DNA of 64,000 nucleotides, taken from assembly GCF_005924265.1 (NCBI RefSeq), contig NZ_VCLB01000010.1, positions 124,001-188,000 of the forward strand. The letters run 5' to 3'. The number at the start of each line of letters is the position of its first letter. The stretch's first letter is position 1. The notes under the pieces were generated by a model. It was not told the DNA's origin and ran no database searches. It worked only from the letters and a program-made list of their open reading frames with translations. Origin of the DNA: Martelella lutilitoris. GTDB taxonomy: Bacteria; Pseudomonadota; Alphaproteobacteria; Rhizobiales; Rhizobiaceae. This document shows, in pieces, positions 58,101-64,000 of the stretch. A program made the position numbers and the translations under genes.

Positions 58101-59239
58101 CCGTCATCAAGTAGATCTGCGGAGAAGGTATAGTCGTCGCTGGTGTGGTTGAAGATCAACCTGGCTTCGTTGCCGGCGAAGGTCACGCTGTCCGTCGCGA
58201 CTGTGCCTGGTGCGGCAGCGATGGCCGGAACGCCGACCTCCTCCTCGCCGTAGCCGATGGCAAGATAGCCGCCGGGGCTGGTCCCTTCGTTCGGACGAGC
58301 CAGCAAAATCGTATCGGCAAACACCGTCGCGCCGTCGTAAACCGACAGGTTGCCCGTTTCCCAGTCGCCGACGACCAGCGAGCCGGCGCTGATCGAAGAT
58401 CCGCTGTCGCTCAGCATCACGGAGGCGTCGCCAAATGCGCCGATGGCCATCTCGCCGGTCACAGCGATCTTGCCGCCCTTGGAAACCTCGATGCTTGACC
58501 ATCCGGCGCTGCTACTGATGCCGACAGTAAGTTTGTTGCCAACACTGAGCTTCGACCCGCTTCCTGTGGCGGTCAGGATGGTTGCGCTCTTCGTTTCGCT
58601 ATAGGGCAGGCCGAACGAAGCTGAACCAACGACGTCGACCTCGCCGCCCTTCTCGATCATAAGGCTTCCGCGTCCGCTGCTGCCGACATTGAGCGTGCCA
58701 TTGAGCTTCCACAAGGAATCTGTGCCGGACACTCTAGCCGATCCTGACGCGCCCTGCTTGTAGCCGACATAGGAATTGTTGGCAGTGACTTCGCCGCCTT
58801 TATCGATGATAAGCATGCCATAGCCGAGATCGCCGACGATGAGCAACTCGTTTGCCGTGAGCATCGATCCGTTGCCAGTGACTCTGATCCCGCCAAAAAC
58901 ACCCGCTCCGCTTGCGATGGAGATATTGCCGCTTGTGATCTCGCCTCCGTCAAGGATCGTCAAAGTACCCGTCGCCGTTTTACCGATCTCGAACCAGGTA
59001 TTGGAACCGAAGTTACAGTTCCCGCTAAAGGTGGTTTCTTCGATGTTGAGCGGATTTGGCGGGCAGGTGGGCCCAGGAATGGCCGCCGCCGGGCCGGCGC
59101 CGATGAAGCCTGCGACGATGCCGGCGAAGGCGGCCTGTGCGAGGAGCAGCGAACGCCGGCTCCGCAAAAGCCGACCGGCCTCCAAACGCGGCCGGTGCGC
59201 TTCCTTGTTCCCGTCGATCGCGACAAATCGGCTGTTCAT
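55127..59239 (-). CDS. Autotransporter (type Va) with T5SS and PATR repeats
   Basis: 1370 residues. An extended N-terminal region with Arg-rich stretch and hydrophobic core ends GAGPAAA, a long signal peptide. The passenger first has repeats such as GSGRGSLMIEKGGEVDVVG (T5SS/PEP-CTERM-associated type), then classic passenger-associated repeats (LTLSGANTYTGGTRVMAG). The last ~270 residues form the outer-membrane beta-barrel and end SFKF with terminal Phe. No protease, lipase or subtilisin motif is seen, so an adhesin-like surface role is the best guess. Confidence 0.93.
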   Translation of the reverse strand: MNSRFVAIDGNKEAHRPRLEAGRLLRSRRSLLLAQAAFAGIVAGFIGAGPAAAIPGPTCPPNPLNIEETTFSGNCNFGSNTWFEIGKTATGTLTILDGGEITSGNISIASGAGVFGGIRVTGNGSMLTANELLIVGDLGYGMLIIDKGGEVTANNSYVGYKQGASGSARVSGTDSLWKLNGTLNVGSSGRGSLMIEKGGEVDVVGSASFGLPYSETKSATILTATGSGSKLSVGNKLTVGISSSAGWSSIEVSKGGKIAVTGEMAIGAFGDASVMLSDSGSSISAGSLVVGDWETGNLSVYDGATVFADTILLARPNEGTSPGGYLAIGYGEEEVGVPAIAAAPGTVATDSVTFAGNEARLIFNHTSDDYTFSADLLDDGGYQDAAIVSYAGTTILTGDGSTFSGKTSVLGGTLQVDSKLGDSGSPVYVGSSGTLSGSGSLGGKVYVMDTGVLSPGAADSAGTLRVEGDLSLNTGSTTVFQLNTPDVAGGGTNDFISVGGDLTLGGTLDATVAAAGYYYLFDYGGNLSGSFGTVTVSGVADAESAIDTDVTGEVNLAVTTGGGEPQTMQFWDGGDLKADKTVDGGDGIWNAANTNWTTSDGSKNDIWGSQVGIFTAAAGTVTVEDTQEFDTLQFKTDGYLIQSGALALSPTNGDGGTFNIDDGVSTTVSSAIVDGTKTLLIKAGKGTLTLSGANTYTGGTRVMAGRLIGNASSIRGDIANQGVVEFAQGTDGTFAGAINGYNGVNGQMVKSGTGNLRLTGASTLDWSIEQGGLISDTNLFFGNLDVAESASMTFDQGFDGTYAGTISGSGDILFTGGGLVTLTGNSSGYTGDSTVTDFTLHLDGTVGGTVSLTGSGRLTGNGAVGSTSVGNGGTVSPGNSIGTINVAGNVSFGPGSTYEVETEPGGTSADLIAATGTATLSGGDVAHIGFDGAYAAQSEYTILTADGGVSGTFDGVTTTLAYLDPFLDYTSNSVLLRLIRNGSAFERYAQTPNQRAAAYGVESLGAGNAVYDAILGLSTTDVPAAFDAVSGEIHASLKTGMIEDSRFIRDAALGRVRAATGSACAEPSGSVPLTAAQTAERNANGCVDDLSAPAYGAWMQAFGGMGHIDGDGNAAKLDSNTGGFIIGGDAGFGDAGVLGVMAGYQSSAYDVDARASSADATSYQIGIYGGTSFEGFNISGGAAYAWSDIDTKRTAAFPGFSDYLTGSTNGGVAQVFGEVGYEFDLGMATIEPFADLAYVSVHTDAYSESGGAAALAIASDTTDMTYSTLGVRGAVAFDEAARVTGMLGWRHAYGSLAPNSVNAFAGGAPFTVAGVPVGEDVALVSAGVEFDLGALAESGLKDASLSLSYDGQFGSGVADSAAMARFSFKF

Positions 59240-59587
59240 GTCCTGTCCCCCTTTGATCGATCCGCCAACGCCTTGGCCTGTTGTCCCCGGGCCGGGTTGA
59301 CGGACATGTTAACGCAACCAGAATTTGAGGTAACAGAAAGTCCGCACGCATGGCAACGCGTGGCTAACGTTTTATCCTTCGTTAACAGGTGAAATCAGAG
59401 ATGGGTGTCGCCCGATTGCAACAACCAGGTTTTTGCTACCTCAGGGCGCTTTCGGTTCCTCTTGCGATCGCCGGAAAAGGCGTCGCTACATTCAACTCAA
59501 CATATTGAATATATTTTGTTTTTTATGTGCGAATCTGACCGGGACAGCGCGGGACAGTTGGCGGCTCGGGTTTCGGGAGAACGAACA
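59240..59587. other. Non-coding gap upstream of the autotransporter gene
   Basis: About 350 bp. It holds two GTTAAC hexamers (near 59309 and 59391) and an AT-rich block at 59500-59525 that could be a promoter for the plus-strand mini-ORF. No other gene is supported. Confidence 0.4.
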
Positions 59588-59629
59588 ATGACGGTCGCAA
59601 CGGGCGGCTGCTGCGGAGGCAGGCTTTAG
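59588..59629 (+). CDS. 13-residue Cys/Gly mini-ORF (candidate)
   Basis: Encodes [19 protein letters not shown] ends 7 nt before the ATG, an ideal ribosome site, and an AT-rich stretch lies about 70 bp upstream. The adjacent Cys pair suggests a cysteine-sensing leader peptide, but the next downstream gene on this strand is argH, nearly 700 bp away, and the ORF runs into the tlpA stop. Could be chance. Confidence 0.35.
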   Translation: MTVATGGCCGGRL

Positions 59630-60288
59630 CGCCCGATCGCAGCCCCCACCAGCGCCTTGGCATCGTCGCTTGCCCATTCGGCCGGGCCGTTCATGGAGCC
59701 GAGCAGGCAGCCGTTTTCGTCGATCAGGATGGTCGAGGGCAGGCCGAAGGCAAGCCCGTCCTTCTTCAGCGTGTTGAACACGCCCATGGTTCCGTCGCGG
59801 TAGAAGGCCAGTGACGAGATGCCGATCTCGTCAAGAAATTTCTTCGGCTTCTCATCGGAGCCCGTGTCGATATTGACGGCGACGACCTCGAAATCATCGC
59901 CGCCCATTTCGGCCTCGAGTTCATCGAGCGCCGGCATTTCCTCGCGGCAGGGCACGCACCAGGTGGCCCAGAGGTTCATCAGCACTGTCTTGCCCTTGAA
60001 GGCGGAAAGCGATGTTTCGCCGGCATCGGAATTGAAGGCGAGGTTCTGCATCGGGCGCGGCGTTTCGGCCGGAATGAAGGCCGCGACCTCGCCATGGGCC
60101 AGCGGTTTCAGCGCGGCAGCGGTTTCGACCGCCATTTCACACTGGTCGGCCGCGGCCAGTTCGCTCGCGCCATTGCCAGTGAACGTATTTTTCACGTATA
60201 CCGCCACAGCGCCGGCGATGAGCCCGGCAACAAGCGCGATAAGAACAAGTCTGGCGGAGATGGGGCTCTTGCGGCTCTTCTTCGTCAT
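59626..60288 (-). CDS. tlpA: TlpA-like thiol:disulfide interchange protein
   Basis: 220 residues. An N-terminal membrane anchor ([19 protein letters not shown]) is followed by a periplasmic thioredoxin fold with the redox pair in [11 protein letters not shown] and a cis-Pro segment GLPSTILID. It probably supplies reductant for cytochrome oxidase or cytochrome c maturation, as TlpA does in Bradyrhizobium. Divergent from argH with a 23-bp gap. Confidence 0.9.
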   Translation of the reverse strand: MTKKSRKSPISARLVLIALVAGLIAGAVAVYVKNTFTGNGASELAAADQCEMAVETAAALKPLAHGEVAAFIPAETPRPMQNLAFNSDAGETSLSAFKGKTVLMNLWATWCVPCREEMPALDELEAEMGGDDFEVVAVNIDTGSDEKPKKFLDEIGISSLAFYRDGTMGVFNTLKKDGLAFGLPSTILIDENGCLLGSMNGPAEWASDDAKALVGAAIGR

Positions 60289-60311
60289 GTCACTCTCCAG
60301 ATAGGCACGTC

Positions 60312-61709
60312 ATGGCTTCCGACAACAGCACCTCGAACACAATGTGGGGCGGGCGTTTCGCCTCCGGCCCCGACGCGATCATGGAGGAGATAAATGCCTC
60401 CATCGATTTCGACAAGGCTCTCTATAACGAGGATATCGACGGCTCGATTGCGCATGCCACCATGCTTGCCGAAAAGGGCATCATTTCGGAAGAGGACAAG
60501 GCCTCAATTCTGGAGGGGCTTTCAACAATTCGTCGTGAGATCGAGGAGGGACGTTTCACCTTCTCGCGCCAGCTCGAAGATATTCACATGAATATCGAAT
60601 CGCGCCTGCGCGAGTTGATCGGCGCCGCCGCCGGACGACTGCACACGGCGCGCTCGCGCAATGATCAGGTGGCGCTCGATTTCCGCCTCTGGGTGAAAAA
60701 GGAACTGATCAAGACCGAAGCGGCCTTGACGCGGCTTATCGGCGTTTTTCTCGCCCGCGCCGAAGAACATGCCGATACGGTGATGCCGGGCTTCACCCAT
60801 TTGCAGACCGCCCAGCCCGTCACCTTCGGCCATCATTGCATGGCCTATGTCGAAATGTTTGGCCGCGACCGCAAGCGCGTGCGCCACGCCATCGAACATC
60901 TGGACGAAAGCCCGATCGGCGCTGCGGCGCTGGCCGGCACGGGCTTTGCCATCGATCGCCACATGACGGCGGAAGCGCTCGGCTTTTCCGGCGGACCGAC
61001 GCGCAACTCCATCGACACGGTGTCGGATCGCGACTTCGCGCTGGAATTTCTGTCTGTTGCCGCCATCTGCGGTACGCACCTGTCGCGTCTTGCCGAGGAG
61101 ATCGTGATCTGGTCGACGCCGCAGTTCAATTTCGTCCGGCTTTCCGACAGTTTCTCCACCGGTTCCTCGATCATGCCGCAGAAGAAGAACCCGGATGCCG
61201 CCGAACTGGTGCGCGCCAAGACGGGCCGCGTCAACGGCGCGCTGGTGGCGCTGCTGACGGTGATGAAGGGCCTGCCGCTCGCCTATTCCAAGGACATGCA
61301 GGAAGACAAGGAACAGGTTTTCGACGCCGCGAAAAGCCTTGATCTGGCGATTGCCGCCATGACAGGGATGATCGGCGACCTGACGGTCAATACGGCCTCG
61401 ATGAAGGCCGCGGCCGGCTCCGGCTTTTCCACCGCGACGGACCTTGCCGACTGGCTGGTGCGCGAGGCGGGCCTTCCCTTCCGTGACGCCCATCACGCGA
61501 CCGGTCATGCGGTGGCGCTCGCCGAGAAGAAGGGCTGCGACCTTGCAGAACTGTCTCTCGAAGAACTTCAGGCCATCAATCCGGCGATCACGGCCGGCAT
61601 TTTCGATGTCCTGACGGTCGAGGCCTCGGTGGCGAGCCGCAAGAGCTTCGGCGGAACGGCGCCGGACGAGGTGAGAAAACAGATCGCCTGGTGGCGCGAG
61701 CGCGTTTGA
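60312..61709 (+). CDS. argH: Argininosuccinate lyase
   Basis: 465 residues. Splits argininosuccinate into arginine and fumarate. [18 protein letters not shown] at the start, [30 protein letters not shown] and the signature [12 protein letters not shown] (catalytic Ser about 285-286) are all present. Divergent from tlpA, and followed by the lptM-lysA pair, the usual rhizobial order. Confidence 0.97.
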   Translation: MASDNSTSNTMWGGRFASGPDAIMEEINASIDFDKALYNEDIDGSIAHATMLAEKGIISEEDKASILEGLSTIRREIEEGRFTFSRQLEDIHMNIESRLRELIGAAAGRLHTARSRNDQVALDFRLWVKKELIKTEAALTRLIGVFLARAEEHADTVMPGFTHLQTAQPVTFGHHCMAYVEMFGRDRKRVRHAIEHLDESPIGAAALAGTGFAIDRHMTAEALGFSGGPTRNSIDTVSDRDFALEFLSVAAICGTHLSRLAEEIVIWSTPQFNFVRLSDSFSTGSSIMPQKKNPDAAELVRAKTGRVNGALVALLTVMKGLPLAYSKDMQEDKEQVFDAAKSLDLAIAAMTGMIGDLTVNTASMKAAAGSGFSTATDLADWLVREAGLPFRDAHHATGHAVALAEKKGCDLAELSLEELQAINPAITAGIFDVLTVEASVASRKSFGGTAPDEVRKQIAWWRERV

Positions 61710-61734
61710 ATTCGCGCGTTTGAGGGTGCACAAG

Positions 61735-61763
61735 CCTTTCCTGATCGGCTATCAGGAAAGGCA
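61735..61763 (+). other. 12-bp perfect hairpin between argH and the lipoprotein gene
   Basis: GCCTTTCCTGAT pairs with ATCAGGAAAGGC around a 5-nt loop. No T-run follows directly, so it may attenuate or stabilise rather than terminate. Confidence 0.55.
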
Positions 61764-61796
61764 TCGGGTTTGTTCAGGCTTGCGGTGGGAAGTGCC

Positions 61797-62063
61797 ATGA
61801 GAAAAGACAGGATCGCCGTTGCGGCATTGTTGGCGAGCGCACTGGTGCTGACGGCCTGCGGGCGGCGCGGGCCGCTGGAAGTGCCGCCGGCAACGCCCAA
61901 ACAGGCCGAGCGCGAGGCGAAGAACGCCGATACGCCCGCCATCCGCATTGCGCCGAACGACAAGCCGGTCATCTTCGACGGCTCCGGCGACAATGTCGTC
62001 AATGCCGGGCCGGATGCCGCCGTCGACGGCGAGCCCTTCATTCTCGATTCCCTTCTCAACTAG
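61797..62063 (+). CDS. LptM-like small lipoprotein
   Basis: 88 residues. Signal sequence with lipobox LTAC, followed at once by GRRGPLEVPP, the pattern of LptM/YifL, which helps assemble the LptDE lipopolysaccharide translocon in E. coli. The ATG at 61797 follows GGGAA; a TTG at 61770 is less likely. 14 bp before lysA. Confidence 0.83.
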   Translation: MRKDRIAVAALLASALVLTACGRRGPLEVPPATPKQAEREAKNADTPAIRIAPNDKPVIFDGSGDNVVNAGPDAAVDGEPFILDSLLN

Positions 62064-62077
62064 GCCAGGTCTTTTTC

Positions 62078-63340
62078 GTGAACCATTTCGAATATCGCGA
62101 CGGCGTGCTCTTTGCCGAGGGTGTTTCCATTCCGGCCATCGCCGAGGCTGTCGGCACGCCCTTTTATTGTTATTCCACGGCCACCTTCACGCGCCATTAC
62201 AAGGTCTTCGCCGAAGCCTTTGCCGGCTCGGATGCGCTCGTCTGCTATGCGGTCAAGGCCAATTCCAATCAGGCAATCCTGAAAATGCTGGCCGGGCTGG
62301 GCGCCGGTATGGACGTGGTCTCGGAGGGCGAACTCCGCCGTGCGCTTGCCGCCGGCGTTGCTCCGGAAAAAATCGTGTTTTCCGGCGTTGGCAAGACCGT
62401 GCGCGAGATCGATTTCGCGCTGGAGACCGGCATCTACTGCTTTAATGTCGAATCCGAGCCTGAACTTGAGGTCTTGAGCGCCCGCGCTTCGGCCAAGGGC
62501 CTGGAGGCGCCGGTTTCCTTCCGCATCAATCCGGATGTGGATGCGAAGACCCATGCGAAGATCTCGACGGGCAAGAAGGAAAACAAGTTCGGCATTGCCT
62601 TTTCGCGCGCTGCGGCCGTTTATGCCCGCGCGGCGGAACTGCCCGGCATCCGCGTGACCGGGATCGACATGCATATCGGCAGCCAGATCACCGAGCTTTC
62701 GCCCTTCCGCGACGCCTTCCGGCTCATGAGGACGCTGGTTTCCGAACTGCGGGCGCAAGGCCATGCGATCGATCATGTCGATGTCGGTGGCGGGCTTGGC
62801 ATTCCCTATCAGTTCGACAACAACCCGCCGCCGGAACCGACGGCCTATGCCGCCGTCATCCGCGAGGAACTGGCCGGCCTTGATTGCCGGATCGTTGCCG
62901 AGCCGGGGCGGATGATTGCCGGGAATGCCGGGATTTTCGTTACCGAAGTGATCTATGTGAAGGATGCGGAGGCGAAAAGCTTCGTTATCGTCGACGGCGC
63001 GATGAACGACCTGATCCGCCCGACGCTCTACGAGGCCTATCACGCGATCCGCCCTGTGGTGCTGAACTCGAAGGCTAAGCGGATGACGGCCGATGTCGTT
63101 GGTCCGGTCTGCGAGACGGGCGACTATCTGGCGCTTTCGCGCGAGATGGGAAGGCCCGAGCCGGGCGATCTTCTGGCGGTCTCGACGGCCGGCGCCTACG
63201 GCGCGGTGCAGGCCGGCACTTACAATACCCGCCTTCTCGTGCCGGAAGTGCTGGTCGACGGCGACCGCTATCATGTCATCCGCCCGCGCGGCAGCTATGA
63301 GGATCTGATCGGGCGTGATTCCGTGCCGGACTGGATGTGA
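62078..63340 (+). CDS. lysA: Diaminopimelate decarboxylase
   Basis: 420 residues. PLP enzyme converting meso-diaminopimelate to lysine. The PLP lysine is Lys60 in CYAVKANSN. HIGSQI, EPGRMIAGNAG and GPVCETGDYL give the remaining cofactor and substrate residues. GTG start at 62078. Follows the LptM-like gene, probably in one transcript with argH. Confidence 0.96.
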   Translation: MNHFEYRDGVLFAEGVSIPAIAEAVGTPFYCYSTATFTRHYKVFAEAFAGSDALVCYAVKANSNQAILKMLAGLGAGMDVVSEGELRRALAAGVAPEKIVFSGVGKTVREIDFALETGIYCFNVESEPELEVLSARASAKGLEAPVSFRINPDVDAKTHAKISTGKKENKFGIAFSRAAAVYARAAELPGIRVTGIDMHIGSQITELSPFRDAFRLMRTLVSELRAQGHAIDHVDVGGGLGIPYQFDNNPPPEPTAYAAVIREELAGLDCRIVAEPGRMIAGNAGIFVTEVIYVKDAEAKSFVIVDGAMNDLIRPTLYEAYHAIRPVVLNSKAKRMTADVVGPVCETGDYLALSREMGRPEPGDLLAVSTAGAYGAVQAGTYNTRLLVPEVLVDGDRYHVIRPRGSYEDLIGRDSVPDWM

Positions 63341-63358
63341 CCCTGCTCGCAAAGTCTT

Positions 63359-63386
63359 GAAGACGGATTTCTCCAAATTCGTCTTC
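63359..63386 (+). terminator. Hairpin after lysA
   Basis: GAAGACGGATTT / AAATTCGTCTTC with a CTCC loop and one G-T pair. No good T-run, so a weak terminator at best. Confidence 0.5.
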
Positions 63387-63467
63387 GTCTCCTCGCTATC
63401 GTCATAAACCGTGCTATGGTTTTCGTATCGTTCACGCCGCCGCCGAAAGGCGCGACAAACGGGACCC

Positions 63468-64000
63468 ATGACCGCGCGACAGCAAGACACCGGCACGCAA
63501 GACCCGGACAAGGGCAGACAAGGCAAGGCGCTGATGCGGCGCATTGCCCGCGGTCGCGCCTTTGCCCGCTTCAACCTTGTTGTTGAACGCCTGGCTCCGG
63601 GCCTCGTCTGGCCTGCCTGCGCTCTTGCGCTCTATCTTTCCTGTTCCTGGCTCGGCCTGTTTCACGCCGTGCCGTTTGCGCTGAGGATCGTTCTCCTTCT
63701 GCTGCTTGTCGGCGGCTTTTTTGCGGGGTTCTGGCCGCTGCGGCGGTTCAAAATACCAACCCGGGCAGAAGCCGAGCGGCGGCTGGAACGGGAGAACGGG
63801 CTTGCCCATCAGGCCGTTTCCGTTGCCGGAGACAGGCCCGCCCGCGAAACCCCGGAAGCCCTTGCCCTGTGGCATGCCCACCAGCGCCGCATGGCGGAAA
63901 AGCTCGGCAGCCTCGACCCCGGCCATGCCCGGGCGGACTTTTCTGCCGTTGATCCATACGGCCTGCGCGCCGTTCCCGCGCTTTTGCTCTTTGTGGCATT
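63468..64000 (+). CDS. DUF4175 / TIGR02302-type membrane protein (N-terminal part)
   Basis: The first 177 residues of a protein cut by the window edge. Two membrane segments (about 45-60 and 68-92) are followed by RAEAERRLERENGLAHQAV and a helical region. This matches the N-terminus of the long (about 850 residue) TIGR02302 proteins that follow lysA in rhizobia. Function unknown. ATG at 63468. Confidence 0.8.
   Translation, partial: MTARQQDTGTQDPDKGRQGKALMRRIARGRAFARFNLVVERLAPGLVWPACALALYLSCSWLGLFHAVPFALRIVLLLLLVGGFFAGFWPLRRFKIPTRAEAERRLERENGLAHQAVSVAGDRPARETPEALALWHAHQRRMAEKLGSLDPGHARADFSAVDPYGLRAVPALLLFVA

Noticed and set aside
55919-58114. A 731-codon open frame opposite the autotransporter
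   Set aside because: Antisense of a repetitive Gly/Thr-rich passenger; no recognisable protein features.

Overview
The window is about 62% GC chromosomal DNA from an alphaproteobacterium, most likely a member of the Rhizobiales (Hyphomicrobiales), Rhizobiaceae or a near relative such as Martelella. This rests on the SAM-II riboswitch in front of metA, the murA / DUF2948 / hisD / UPF0262 / infA / maf / yacG block, DUF1127 proteins, a FixK/FNR box, a TIGR02302-type DUF4175 protein and a rhizobial intergenic repeat. The genus is inference.

Left host arm (1-17423). metA (homoserine acyltransferase, cut by the window edge) sits behind a SAM-II riboswitch. It is followed by a lysE-type exporter with a NUDIX gene, a copper-efflux operon (copZ-like chaperone and CopA ATPase) behind a CueR-type promoter, and adhE (fused acetaldehyde/alcohol dehydrogenase) behind a perfect FNR/FixK box. 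Next come an aminopeptidase and NlpC/P60 pair, a TPR lipoprotein, and the conserved murA-to-yacG block on the minus strand.

Integrated element (17452-34930). tRNA-Thr(GGT) is the integration site: a 47-bp copy of its 3' part lies just beyond a tyrosine integrase at the far end. The 17.5-kb element carries a complete HK97-type head and packaging set, a tail tube, a tape measure and one minor tail gene. I see no baseplate, fibre or lysis genes. An AT-richer accessory block replaces them: a protein with five zinc fingers, a SieB-like exclusion protein, a P63C protein and an Arc-type regulator behind a set of repeated operators. Small ribbon-helix-helix and HTH genes and the integrase follow. Every frame is open and tightly packed, so it looks like a maintained compact phage or phage satellite rather than a decayed prophage.

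Right host arm (34931-64000). First is a hexuronate locus: uxuB, a GH31 glycosidase and a TRAP transporter on the minus strand, and dctP, uidA, a UxuR-like GntR regulator and uxuA on the plus strand, divergent from a shared control region with UxuR-like operators. It takes up uronides, releases glucuronate and converts fructuronate to 2-keto-3-deoxygluconate; the uronate isomerase is not in the window. Then come two DUF1127 genes, the first followed by three stem-loops with CCUCCUCC loops (a CcsR/cuckoo-like sRNA array). The rest holds cspA, a SulP-UspA pair, a TetR/SDR pair, a stand-alone LigD-type polymerase, a NUDIX gene, a PiT phosphate transporter, a large autotransporter, tlpA, argH, an LptM-like lipoprotein, lysA and the start of a DUF4175 gene.
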